From CAVVNP01 sp963800235 (GTDB lineage: Bacteria > Actinomycetota > Acidimicrobiia > Acidimicrobiales > Iamiaceae), in contig CAWDAD010000004.1 of assembly GCA_963800235.1 (NCBI GenBank), positions 1 through 64,000 of the forward strand: 64,000 nucleotides of DNA, written 5' to 3'. Position 1 is the first letter of the stretch, and every line of letters begins with the position of its first letter. Position numbers and translations under genes: made by a program. The notes beneath the pieces are model-generated. The model made no database searches. It had not been told where the DNA came from and worked only from the letters and a program-made list of their open reading frames with translations. Shown in pieces: positions 43,970-52,138 of this stretch.

Positions 43970-45196
43970 GTGGACTTCGACGACACCCCGGAGGAGGCGA
44001 CGTTCCGCGCCGAGGCCCGCGCCTGGCTCGAGGCCCACGCCCCCGCCAAGGGCAGCGCGGAGGACTTCACCACCGGCTTCGTCGAGGGTGCCCTCGACGA
44101 CCACCTCCACCAGGAGCTGTCCCGACGGTGGCAGCGCACCCTGTTCGACCACGGCTGGGCCGGCATCACCTGGCCGACCGCCTACGGGGGCCGAGGGGGC
44201 ACCGCCATGCAGGCGGCCATCTTCAACCAGGAGATGGGGCGCTACGGCGTGTCGGTCGGCGCCTTCGCCGTCGGCATCGGCATGGCCGGGCCCACCATCT
44301 TGAAGCACGGCACGCCCGAGCAGCGCGAGCGGTACCTGCGGCCCATGCTCCGGGGCGACGAGATCTGGTGCCAGCTGTTCAGCGAGCCCGAGGCCGGCTC
44401 CGACCTGGCGTCGATCCGCACCCGGGCGGTCCGCGACGGCGACGAGTTCGCGGTGAGCGGCCAGAAGGTCTGGACCTCCTCGGCCGACCACAGCGACTGG
44501 GGCATCCTGCTGGCCCGCACCGATCCGGACGTGCCGAAGCACAAGGGCATCACCTACTTCCTGGTCGACATGACCACGCCCGGCTTCGACGTGCGGCCGC
44601 TCCGGCAGATGACCGGGGCGAGCCACTTCAGCGAGGTGTTCCTCGACCAGGTCCGCATCCCGGCGTCCGACGTGCTGGGCGACGTCGACGGCGGGTGGCC
44701 GGTCGCCATCACCACCCTCTCCAACGAGCGGGGGCTGATCGCCGGCGGCAACCGGTCGAGCGACGCCGTCGCCCTGCTCGAGCTGGCCCGCACGCGGGGC
44801 CGGGCCACCGACCCGGTGCTCCGCCAGGCCCTGATCGACTGCTGGAGCCGCCAGCAGATCCAGCGCTACCTCGGCCTGCGCACCCAGACCGCCCTCAGCC
44901 AGGGCCGGGCCCCCGGGCCGGAGACCTCGGTGATGAAGCTGTTCGCCGCCGAGTACCTGCGCCGCCTCGGTGACGCCGCCCTCGAGCTGCTCGGACCCCA
45001 GGGGACCCTCGTCGGGGCGGATGCCGACGGCGGCGACTGGCAGGCCCGCTTCCTGCACGCCCCGTCGATCCGCATCGCCGGCGGCAGCAACGAGGTGCAG
45101 CGCAACATCATGGCCGAGCGGGTGCTCGGGCTCCCTCGCGACATCGCCGTCGACCGGGACGTGCCGTTCCGCCAGATCGCCGGAAGCGCTCGGTAG
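43970..45196 (+). CDS. Acyl-CoA dehydrogenase
   Basis: 408 residues. Typical ACAD layout: WAGITWPTAYGGRGGTAMQ, CQLFSEPEAGSDLASIRTRAVRDGDEFAVSGQKVWTSSADHSDWGILLARTD, VFLDQVRIPASDVLGDVDGGW, and the C-terminal RIAGGSNEVQRNIMAERVLGLPRD. It belongs to the large FadE17-like group rather than the FadE26-FadE29 pairs. GTG 43970 follows the composite KstR/-10 element, which excludes upstream codons. The stop TAG overlaps the -10 box of the kstR-like gene. An alpha,beta-dehydrogenation of a sterol- or fatty-acid-derived CoA ester is likely. Confidence 0.88.
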   Translation: MDFDDTPEEATFRAEARAWLEAHAPAKGSAEDFTTGFVEGALDDHLHQELSRRWQRTLFDHGWAGITWPTAYGGRGGTAMQAAIFNQEMGRYGVSVGAFAVGIGMAGPTILKHGTPEQRERYLRPMLRGDEIWCQLFSEPEAGSDLASIRTRAVRDGDEFAVSGQKVWTSSADHSDWGILLARTDPDVPKHKGITYFLVDMTTPGFDVRPLRQMTGASHFSEVFLDQVRIPASDVLGDVDGGWPVAITTLSNERGLIAGGNRSSDAVALLELARTRGRATDPVLRQALIDCWSRQQIQRYLGLRTQTALSQGRAPGPETSVMKLFAAEYLRRLGDAALELLGPQGTLVGADADGGDWQARFLHAPSIRIAGGSNEVQRNIMAERVLGLPRDIAVDRDVPFRQIAGSAR

Positions 45197-45199
45197 CGT
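45194..45199 (+). promoter_or_regulatory. Putative -10 box (TAGCGT) for kstR-like gene
   Basis: TAGCGT begins on the stop codon of the upstream dehydrogenase and ends 6 nt before ATG 45206, giving the regulator its own leaderless message in addition to read-through. No KstR box is visible here. Confidence 0.45.
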
Positions 45200-45205
45200 C
45201 CGCCG

Positions 45206-45793
45206 ATGGCCGCCACGCCCGGGACCCTCACGCCCACGCAGGCCGCCCGCCGCCAGCGGGTCATCGACGCCGCCCTCCAGCTGGGCGCGGCCGGCGGCTA
45301 CGACGCCGTGCAGATGCGCACGGTGGCCGACACCGCCGAGGTCGCCCTGGGCACGATCTACCGCTACTTCTCCTCGAAGGACCACCTGCTGGCCGCCGCC
45401 CTGGTCGACTGGGTCGACGAGCTCGAGCGACGGGTCAACGCCCGGCCGCCCAAGGGCCCGACCGCCGCCGACCGCATGGTGACCACCCTGCGGCGCGCCA
45501 ACCGGGCCATGGAGCGGGAGCCCCGCCTGGCCGAGGCGGTGGTCACCGCCATCGCCTCCCCCGACCCGGGCGCGGCCGGCCTGCAGCAGGACGTGGCCGC
45601 CGCCATGAACCGCATCCTGTCCCGGACCATCCCCGAGGAGGTCGACGCCGACCGCCGCTCGGAGATCACCCGGACGCTCGGGCACGTGTGGTTCTCGTCG
45701 CTGATCGGCTGGGTCAACGGCTGGTCGGGGATCGACCGGGTCGGCGACGAGCTCGAGATCGCCGCCCACCTGATCCTCGACCCCTACAGCTGA
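45206..45793 (+). CDS. kstR: TetR family regulator, KstR-like
   Basis: 195 residues. The DNA-binding domain RQRVIDAALQLGAAGGYDAVQMRTVADTAEVALGTIYRYFSSKDHLL closely recalls M. tuberculosis KstR (GGYEAVQMRAVADRADVAVGTLYRYF...), and RANRAMEREPRLAEAVVTAIA and VWFSSLIGWVNG match its ligand domain. KstR represses sterol catabolism and is released by 3-oxo-cholestenoyl-CoA-type ligands. Seven operators of the KstR type in this window support the assignment. It is co-oriented with a KstR-box dehydrogenase, so read-through would give indirect autoregulation. Confidence 0.83.
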   Translation: MAATPGTLTPTQAARRQRVIDAALQLGAAGGYDAVQMRTVADTAEVALGTIYRYFSSKDHLLAAALVDWVDELERRVNARPPKGPTAADRMVTTLRRANRAMEREPRLAEAVVTAIASPDPGAAGLQQDVAAAMNRILSRTIPEEVDADRRSEITRTLGHVWFSSLIGWVNGWSGIDRVGDELEIAAHLILDPYS

Positions 45794-45825
45794 GGGCGCC
45801 GACCCCGGCAGCCACCACCCCCGCG

Positions 45826-45873
45826 AACTCGTCGCAGTTGTGCGGCCGAGGGCCCGACAACTGCGACAAGAAC
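45826..45873. terminator. Dispersed palindrome copy 2, likely bidirectional terminator
   Basis: CTCGTCGCAGTTGT (45828-45841) pairs with ACAACTGCGACAAG (45857-45870) with one G-T mismatch. It lies between the converging kstR-like and aldo/keto reductase genes. Confidence 0.7.
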
Positions 45874-45926
45874 GTGGGGGCCGACGACGGTTCGGTGCGC
45901 CGAGCGGCTGCGACGGGGCCTCGCTC

Positions 45927-46739
45927 CTACCAGTCGGCCCACGGCGGGTCGACGTAGCGGGTGCCCTCGTCGAGCTCGGCCAGCCGGGTCCGGTCCTCGT
46001 CGGTGAGGGACACGTCGAGCGCGCCCAGGTTGTCCTCGGCGTGCTCCCGGCTGGACGCCTTGGGGATGACCGCGACCGGTCCGTCCTCGTCGAGCAGGTG
46101 GCGCAGCACGACCTGCGAGGGCGACGCGCCCCGGGCCTCGGCGATCTCGGCGACCACCGGGTGGCGCAGCGCCTCACCCCGTCCCAGCGGCGAGTAGGCG
46201 GTGAACATCAGGTCTCGCTCCCGGGCCAGGCGCAGCAGCTCGGGCTGGTGGAGGAACGGGTGGTGCTCGACCTGGATCGAGAAGATCGGCGCCTGCTCGA
46301 GGGCGGCCTCGGTCTGGTCGACCGAGAAGTTGCAGACGCCGAGGTAGCGGACCTTGTCCTGCTCCTGCAGCTGCTGCAGCGCGTCGAGGTTGGCGCCCAG
46401 CTGGTCCCACTCGACCGGCCAGTGGAGCATGAGCAGGTCGACGTACTCGGTGTTGAGCTTGTGCAGGCTCTCGTGGACCGAGTCCCGCAGGTGGTCGGGG
46501 TGGTCGAGGTGGTCGTTCCACACCTTGGTGGTGAGGAAGATGTCCTCCCGGTCGACCGGGGCGGCGGTGATGGCAGCGCCGACCAGGTGCTCGTTCCCGT
46601 AGGCCTGCGCGGTGTCGACGTACCGGTAGCCGAGCTCGAGCGCCGCCTCGGTGGCGACGGCGCAGGTGTCGCCCTCCAGCTCCCAGGTCCCGAAGCCGAG
46701 GGCGGGGACCTCGGTGCCTTGGACGGTGATGCGCTCCAC
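45927..46739 (-). CDS. Aldo/keto reductase
   Basis: 270 residues. The catalytic tetrad is visible: Asp42, Tyr47 (DTAQAYGNE), Lys72 (LTTKVW) and His106 (LMLHWP). PKASSREHAEDNLGALDVSLTDED is the NADPH-binding end. It reduces carbonyls with NADPH in the cytoplasm; the substrate is unknown. The 59 nt upstream of ATG 46739 before the repeat array hold no clear promoter. Confidence 0.88.
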   Translation of the reverse strand: MERITVQGTEVPALGFGTWELEGDTCAVATEAALELGYRYVDTAQAYGNEHLVGAAITAAPVDREDIFLTTKVWNDHLDHPDHLRDSVHESLHKLNTEYVDLLMLHWPVEWDQLGANLDALQQLQEQDKVRYLGVCNFSVDQTEAALEQAPIFSIQVEHHPFLHQPELLRLARERDLMFTAYSPLGRGEALRHPVVAEIAEARGASPSQVVLRHLLDEDGPVAVIPKASSREHAEDNLGALDVSLTDEDRTRLAELDEGTRYVDPPWADW

Positions 46740-46797
46740 GGATCTTCCTCTCGTTGCGAGCCCTCGGGTCTACCCAGAACGAGCCGGGTTCCCCAAC

Positions 46798-47246
46798 GTG
46801 AGGCTGCGCAGCCGCCAGGCGGAGCAGCTCAGGAGGTGGGAGCCGTTGTGGCGAAGCCAGCGCCGCCCGGAGGCGGCGCCCAGAAGCACCGCCAGGCGGA
46901 GCAGCTCAGGAGGTGGGAGCCGTTGTGGCGAAGCCAGCGCCGCCCGGAGGCGGCGCCCAGAGGCAGGGCTGGTCAGGCTGCGCAGCCGCGAGGCGGAGCA
47001 GCGCAGCCGATGACACCCGTCGTGGCGAAGCCAGCGCCGCCCGGAGGCGGCGCCCGAAAGCGCGGCTGGTCAGGCTGCGCAGCCGCGAGGCGGAGCAGCG
47101 CAGCCGATGACACCCGTCGTGGCGAAGCCAGCGCCGCCCGGAGGCGGCGCCCGAAAGCACGGCGAGGCGGAGCAGCTCAGGAGGTGGGAGCCGTTGTGGC
47201 GAAGCCAGCGCCGCCCGGAGGCGGCGCCCAGAAGCGCGACCTACGC
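46798..47246. repeat. REP-like palindromic repeat array, five units of two types
   Basis: A conserved core starting TGGCGAAGCCAG followed by a hairpin GCGCCGCC-CGGA-GGCGGCGC occurs at 46849, 46926, 47023, 47120 and 47197, with spacings of 77, 97, 97 and 77. Each core is preceded by a second hairpin module of the form CCGCC-A-GGCGG (or CCGC-GA-GGCGG) flanked by GCTGC / GCAGC. The 77 type carries GGAGGTGGGAGCC between them and the 97 type carries GATGACACCCG. The array fills nearly all of the 500-bp gap between the reductase start and the flavoprotein stop. No gene is supported inside it. Confidence 0.85.
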
Positions 47247-48845
47247 GATGACACCCGGGTTGCAGATGCCCCGGGGGTCGACGGCGGCCTTGGCCGCCGC
47301 CAGCATCCGGCCGTGCAGGTCGGGTCGCTGCCGGCGGTAGACGGCGTCGTGGTCGCGGCCGACGGCGTGGTGGTGGGTGATGGTGCCGCCGTGGTCGGCC
47401 AGGGCCTCGGAGACCGCCGCCTTGATCTCGTCCCACATGGCGACCTCCGAGCCGGGTCGGCCCGGGCCGTACACGCTGTAGTAGGGCGCCGGCCCGTCGG
47501 GGTAGACGTGGGTGAAGCGGCAGGTGACCATGCCGGCCCCGCACACCCGGTTCACGGCGTCGGTGGCGGCCGCGGTCACGGCCCGATGCAGCTCGGCGAA
47601 GCGGTCCCAGGTGCAGGCGGTCTCGAAGGTCTCGACGACCACGCTCAGCCGCACCAGCGCATCCCGCGTGTACGGGGCCCGGACGAAGGCGTTGCGCCAC
47701 GCTCCGACCGCGCCCTGGCGTCCGGCCGAGCGGTTGGCGTCGCGCGCGGCGGCGTCGCTGGTCACCACCTCGGCCGGGGCGCCGCCGTGGTCGCGCACCA
47801 GCTCGAGCGCCCGGTCCATCCACGCCGACGTCGGGTGGTCGGCACTCTCGAAGCCGAGCACGAGGGTGGCGCTGCCGTCGGTGACACCGGCCGAGGTGGC
47901 CGCCTCGCCGGGGTCGAGCAGCCGGCAGTTGGTGGGGAAGAGCCCCGACTGCGAGAGCGCCCGCGCCGCCTCGGCGCCGGCGGCCAGGTCGGCGAACGCG
48001 GCGCTGGTCGAGGAGCGGAAGCGGGGCCGGTCCTGCACCCGCACCCAGGCCTCGGTGATGGCGCCGAGCGCCCCCTCGGACCCGAGCAGCAGCCGGTCCG
48101 GCGACGGGCCGGCCCCCGATCCCGGCAGCCGTCGGGACTCGGTGACCCCCGAGGGCGTGACGCACCGGATCGACTCCACCAGGTCGTCGATGTGGGTGTA
48201 GAGGGTGGCGAAGTGGCCGCCGGACCGGGTCGCCAGCCAACCCCCCAGGGTCGAGAACTCGAACGACTGCGGGAAGTGGCGCAGCGTGTAGCCGTGGGGG
48301 CGCAGCTGGTCCTCGAGCACCGGGCCCATCGCGCCGCCCTGGATGCGCGCCGCCCTCGAGGCGGTGTCGACGTCGAGGACCCGGTCGAGGGCGGTCAGGT
48401 CCATCGACACCCAGCCGGCCTTGTCCCCCTCGCCCCGGTACTCGACGCCGCCCACCACCGACGACCCGCCCCCGTAGGGCAGGCAGGCCAGGTCGGCCGT
48501 CGCGCACCAGTCGAGCACCCGGGTCACGTCCTCCTCGCTGGTGGGGCGGGCGACCACGTCGGGCGGCGCCGGGTACCGGCCGTAGGAGCCGCGCACCACG
48601 TCGCGGTAGGCCCGGCCGTAGGCGTGGGCGGTCCGCTCGTAGGTGGTGGTCGAGCAGATCCCGGTCAGCGCCTCGGGCGGGGCGACCCGAGGCTCGGGGA
48701 GCTCGACGTCGTCGAGGCGGGGCACCCGGCGGGCGGTGAGCGCCACGCCGAACCGCTCCGACAGCGACCGGGCCAGCTTGCCCACCGCCTCCTCGGGGAC
48801 GGCCTCCTCGGCCCAACCCCAGCCCCACCACGACCGGGTGGGCAT
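47241..48845 (-). CDS. FAD-binding oxidase, alkyl-dihydroxyacetonephosphate synthase-like
   Basis: 534 residues. N-terminal RSWWGWGWAEE, the FAD-binding PCMH segment PYGGGSSVVGGVEY, GSEGALGAITEAWVRV, and the late HHHAVGRDH plus GICNPGVIA resemble alkyl-DHAP synthase, which swaps an acyl for an alkyl group to make ether lipids. Bacterial homologues may instead be FAD-linked alcohol or hydroxyacid oxidases. ATG 48845 overlaps the FadD stop (ATGA), so it is transcribed from the KstR-type promoter at 50421. The TAG at 47241-47243 abuts the REP-like array. Confidence 0.82.
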   Translation of the reverse strand: MPTRSWWGWGWAEEAVPEEAVGKLARSLSERFGVALTARRVPRLDDVELPEPRVAPPEALTGICSTTTYERTAHAYGRAYRDVVRGSYGRYPAPPDVVARPTSEEDVTRVLDWCATADLACLPYGGGSSVVGGVEYRGEGDKAGWVSMDLTALDRVLDVDTASRAARIQGGAMGPVLEDQLRPHGYTLRHFPQSFEFSTLGGWLATRSGGHFATLYTHIDDLVESIRCVTPSGVTESRRLPGSGAGPSPDRLLLGSEGALGAITEAWVRVQDRPRFRSSTSAAFADLAAGAEAARALSQSGLFPTNCRLLDPGEAATSAGVTDGSATLVLGFESADHPTSAWMDRALELVRDHGGAPAEVVTSDAAARDANRSAGRQGAVGAWRNAFVRAPYTRDALVRLSVVVETFETACTWDRFAELHRAVTAAATDAVNRVCGAGMVTCRFTHVYPDGPAPYYSVYGPGRPGSEVAMWDEIKAAVSEALADHGGTITHHHAVGRDHDAVYRRQRPDLHGRMLAAAKAAVDPRGICNPGVIA

Positions 48846-50398
48846 CAGATGGCCCGCTCCCGGCCCTCCCAGTACGGGTCGCGCAGCCGCCGCTTGAACA
48901 GCTTGCCGCTCGGGTCACGGGGCATCTCGGCGGTGAAGTCGATCGACTTCGGCGTCTTGAACTTCGCCAGCTTCCCGGCGCAGAAGGCGAGCAGCTCGTC
49001 GGCCAGCTCGTCGGACGGCTCCACGCCGGCGGCCGGCTCGATGACCGCCTTGATCGCCTCGCCCCAGTCGTCGTCGGGCACGCCGAACACCGCGGCGTCG
49101 CCGACCTTCGGGTGGGTGAGCAGGACCCCTTCGATCTCGGCCGGGTAGATGTTCACCCCGCCGGAGATGATCATGTCGCTCTTGCGGTCGCGCAGGTAGA
49201 GGTAGCCGTCCTCGTCGAGCACGCCGACGTCGCCCACCGTGAAGAAGCCCTCGGTGCGGTTGGCCTCGGTCTTCTCGGCGTCGCCCTTGTACTCGAAGCT
49301 GGCCTGGGCGAGGGACATGTAGACGGTGCCGACCTCGCCGGTGGGGACGTCCTCGTGGTTCTCGTCGAGGATGCGCACCTCGGCGCCGGTCCAGGGCTGG
49401 CCGACGGTGCCCGGCCGCTCGAGCCAGACCTTGGCGGGGGCGATGGTGCCGCCGCCCTCGGTGGCGGCGTAGTACTCGGTGACGCACTCGCCCCACCAGT
49501 CGATCATCTGGCGCTTGATCTCCGGCGGGCACGGCGCCGCCCCGTGGACGACGTTGCGCAGCGAGGACACGTCGTAGCGCTCGCGGGTCCCGGCCGGCAG
49601 GGCCAGCAGCCGGTGGAACTGGGTCGGGACCATGTGGGTGGTGGTGACGCCGTAGCGGTCGATGCGCTCGAGCATCCCCTCGGGCGTCCACTTGTCCATG
49701 AGCACGACCTGGTGGCCCAGGTGCAGCGAGCAGGAGGTCCACATCAGCACCGCCGTGTGGTAGAGCGGCGAACAGGTGAGGTGGACGTTGCCGGCGCCCT
49801 CCTCGATGCCGAACAGCGTGAGGAACAGGGCGACCAGGCTGGCCAGGTCGTCGGGATCCAGGTCGTTCAGGCCCCGGCGCACCCCCTTCGGGCGGCCGGT
49901 GGTGCCCGACGTGTAGTGCATGGGCTGGCCGGCGGTGCGGTGCTCGGGCGCGGTGTCGGGCTGGTCCCCGCCGAGCTCGGCGTAGAGCCGGAAGCCGGGG
50001 GCGGCCTCGCCGACCATGAAGCGCCGCTCGGGGTCGAGGCCCGCCTCCTCGGCCGCCGCGGTGGCGGCCTCGGCGAAGCGCTGGTCGGTGACGAACACCT
50101 CGGCCTCGCTGTCGCCGAGGATGTAGGCGATCTCGGGGCCGACGAGGTGGTGGTTGACCGGCGTGAAGTAGCAGCCGATCTGCATGGCGGCCAGGTACAC
50201 CTCGAGCAGCGGCAGGCCGTTCGGCAGCACCACCGCGACGGCGTCGCCCGGTCCGAGGCCGAGGGCGACCAGGCCGTTGGCCACCCGGTTGGCGGCCGCC
50301 AGCAGCTCGCCGGCGCTGACCTCGGTGCCGTCCGGGGTCACCAGCGCGGTGCGGTCGGGCTCGGCCGCGGCCAGCCTCCAGAATCCGAGTTCGCTCAT
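48845..50398 (-). CDS. Acyl-CoA synthetase (FadD-type)
   Basis: 517 residues. ATP motif HYTSGTTGRPKGV, YYAATEGGGTIAP, VGDVGVLDEDGYLYLRDRKSDMIISGGVNIYPAEIEG and the closing DPSGKLFKRRLRDPYWEGRERAI. It differs from the FadD19-like gene at 40536. ATG 50398 is chosen because TAGGGT lies 8 nt upstream and because Met-Ser-Glu-Leu starts the adenylation fold. It is the first gene of a two-gene operon with the ether-lipid-synthase-like flavoprotein. Confidence 0.87.
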   Translation of the reverse strand: MSELGFWRLAAAEPDRTALVTPDGTEVSAGELLAAANRVANGLVALGLGPGDAVAVVLPNGLPLLEVYLAAMQIGCYFTPVNHHLVGPEIAYILGDSEAEVFVTDQRFAEAATAAAEEAGLDPERRFMVGEAAPGFRLYAELGGDQPDTAPEHRTAGQPMHYTSGTTGRPKGVRRGLNDLDPDDLASLVALFLTLFGIEEGAGNVHLTCSPLYHTAVLMWTSCSLHLGHQVVLMDKWTPEGMLERIDRYGVTTTHMVPTQFHRLLALPAGTRERYDVSSLRNVVHGAAPCPPEIKRQMIDWWGECVTEYYAATEGGGTIAPAKVWLERPGTVGQPWTGAEVRILDENHEDVPTGEVGTVYMSLAQASFEYKGDAEKTEANRTEGFFTVGDVGVLDEDGYLYLRDRKSDMIISGGVNIYPAEIEGVLLTHPKVGDAAVFGVPDDDWGEAIKAVIEPAAGVEPSDELADELLAFCAGKLAKFKTPKSIDFTAEMPRDPSGKLFKRRLRDPYWEGRERAI

Positions 50399-50406
50399 GG
50401 CTCGGC

Positions 50407-50434
50407 ACCCTAGGGAGAACTGGAACGCGTTGCA
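50407..50434 (-). promoter_or_regulatory. KstR-type operator 5 and TAGGGT -10 box
   Basis: On the plus strand TGGAACGCGTTGCA (50421-50434) fits the consensus with one arm weakened. TAGGGT (50412-50407, minus strand) ends 8 nt before ATG 50398. Here the operator lies 8 bp upstream of the -10 box, not overlapping it. Confidence 0.72.
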
Positions 50435-50479
50435 GTTCTGGACCGGTGCCGCCGCGAGCCCCCGCCGGGGGACCGCCGG

Positions 50480-50485
50480 TAGCGT
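50480..50485 (+). promoter_or_regulatory. Putative -10 box (TAGCGT)
   Basis: TAGCGT followed by GGAGGG; the likely start ATG 50542 is 56 nt further on, leaving a leader of about 50 nt. Confidence 0.35.
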
Positions 50486-50541
50486 GGAGGGCTGCTCCGC
50501 GCAGCCACCGGCGGCCACCGGGCGGGCGAGCACCCCGAACG

Positions 50542-52050
50542 ATGCCCCTCACCGCCTCCCGCCCCCACCCCCGGCCCGGGGACCACGGGTCGCCCGAGGG
50601 CCCGCCGGCGGACCGGGGTGACCGCGTCGTCGGGCCCAGCGCCGCCCACCTGCTCCAGCTGACCCTGGCGGTGGCCATGGCGGCGGCGGGCGCCGTCCAC
50701 CTGGCCTTCACGCCGCCGCACCTGGCCGAGCGGACCTCCCACGGGGTGTTCCTGCTGGTGGCGGCCTGGGCCCAGCTCGCCCTCGCCGGGGTGCTCGTCC
50801 TCCGGCGCCGTCCCGGCCGGGGCGTGATCGCCGCCGGGGTGGCCCTGAACCTCGGCGTGGCGGCGGTGTGGGTGGTGTCCCGCACCGCCGGCGTGGGCGG
50901 GGAGGTCGAGCCGATCGGCCTGCCCGACGCGCTGTGCACGGTGCTCGAGGGCTGCACGGCGGTGGGACTGGTCGCCCTCGGCGGGCGCGGCCTCCGCCGG
51001 ATCACCCTCTCGGCGACCACCCGCGGCGCGGTCCTCGGTGGCTCGGTCGTCGCCGCGGTCGCCCTGGTCAGCGCCTCGATGGCCCCGGCCCTGCAGGGCC
51101 ACGACCACGGTCGAGCCACCGCCGGCGATTCCGGTTCGAGCTCGTCGATGGGGCCGATGGGGTCCAGCGGGTCGGGACCGCGCCCGTCGGGGTCGGACCC
51201 GGACGGCTCGTCGGGTTCGAGCGACATGGCCGGCATGGGGATGTCCCACGGCGCCGGCATGACCCAGTTCGATCAGCGGGTGGCGGTGCTGATCGGCGGC
51301 CTGCCCCAGTCCGAGGTGGACCGCCGCACCGAGCTCAACCGCCGGTGGCTGGCCGGCGAGCTGCAGGTCGTGTCGCCGACGCTGCAGGCCATGTCGCCGG
51401 CTGATCGGGCCAGCGCGGTCGACGCCTTCACGCGGTGGCAGGCGCTGCACGCCGCCGACCAGCCGGAGGATCCCGACCGGTCGGCCATGGCGGGGCTGCC
51501 GACCGCCCCGCCCTGGCAGTGGTCGGCGGACCCGGCCGAGCAGGCGCGGCTGCAGGAGCAGCTCCGTCAGGCGGCCACGGTGATCGGCCGGTACCCGACG
51601 GCCGCCGATGCCGCCCGGGGCGGCTACGTCCAGGTCACCCCGTGGATCGCCGGCGTCGGTGCCCGGTACCTCGACGCCTCGGCGACGGCCCGCTTCGACC
51701 CGGCCCGCCCGGCGGCGCTGCTCTACGGCGGGAACGGGGCCGACGCCCCTCTCGTCGGGGTGGGCTACGAGGTCGACGGGCCGAGCGCGCCGGAGGGCTT
51801 CGCCGGCACCAACGACCGCTGGTACCGCCACCCCCACCGGTGCACGGTCGGTGCCTTCGTCGCCGGTGACGACAACACGCCGACCGGGCTGTGCCAGAGC
51901 GTGGGCGGCACCAAGGGCGGGGCCGACCCGTCCGGCCCGTACCTGCTCCACCTGTGGCAGGTGCCCGGCTACGAGTCGCCCTGGGGGCTGTTCTCGGCGG
52001 AGAACCCGAGCGTGAACCTGGCCAGCGAGGTCGTCCCGCCCGCGGCGTAG
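50542..52050 (+). CDS. Multi-pass membrane protein with Met/His-rich external segment, function unknown
   Basis: 502 residues. Four membrane segments lie at about 35-60, 68-85, 92-108 and 155-180. Then follows a Ser/Gly linker with HDHG and a Met-rich patch (DMAGMGMSHGAGM), a helical part (QRVAVLIGGLPQSEVDRRTELN...) and a soluble C-terminal domain with two Cys (HRCTVGAF and TGLCQSVGG). The Met/His patch resembles copper-binding segments of DUF305/CopC-like proteins, but the whole is not recognised. It is monocistronic and divergent from the FadD gene. Confidence 0.65.
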   Translation: MPLTASRPHPRPGDHGSPEGPPADRGDRVVGPSAAHLLQLTLAVAMAAAGAVHLAFTPPHLAERTSHGVFLLVAAWAQLALAGVLVLRRRPGRGVIAAGVALNLGVAAVWVVSRTAGVGGEVEPIGLPDALCTVLEGCTAVGLVALGGRGLRRITLSATTRGAVLGGSVVAAVALVSASMAPALQGHDHGRATAGDSGSSSSMGPMGSSGSGPRPSGSDPDGSSGSSDMAGMGMSHGAGMTQFDQRVAVLIGGLPQSEVDRRTELNRRWLAGELQVVSPTLQAMSPADRASAVDAFTRWQALHAADQPEDPDRSAMAGLPTAPPWQWSADPAEQARLQEQLRQAATVIGRYPTAADAARGGYVQVTPWIAGVGARYLDASATARFDPARPAALLYGGNGADAPLVGVGYEVDGPSAPEGFAGTNDRWYRHPHRCTVGAFVAGDDNTPTGLCQSVGGTKGGADPSGPYLLHLWQVPGYESPWGLFSAENPSVNLASEVVPPAA

Positions 52051-52080
52051 GCCGCCGACGGAGCCCCGGAGGGGGTGCGG

Positions 52081-52086
52081 TAGCTT
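52081..52086 (+). promoter_or_regulatory. Putative -10 box (TAGCTT)
   Basis: TAGCTT precedes ATG 52139 by 52 nt; GAGGGGATGCC before the ATG is a likely ribosome binding site, so this gene has a normal leader. Confidence 0.35.
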
Positions 52087-52138
52087 CGCCGGCCGAGGGG
52101 CCCGGGACCGCCGCTGGCCCGCCGATCGAGGGGATGCC

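Noticed and set aside
45206..45793. KstR-like regulator as KstR2 or a generic TetR
   Set aside because: The HTH and ligand-domain segments recall KstR rather than KstR2, and the local operators fit TNNAACNNGTTNNA, not the KstR2-type AnCAAGnnCTTGnT. The reading remains from memory of the sequences.
46798..47240. Coding sequence through the REP-like array (Arg/Ala/Pro-rich frames on both strands)
   Set aside because: Frames exist only because unit hairpins lack stops. They have no start signal and no protein-like composition, and the flavoprotein ends cleanly at TAG 47241.
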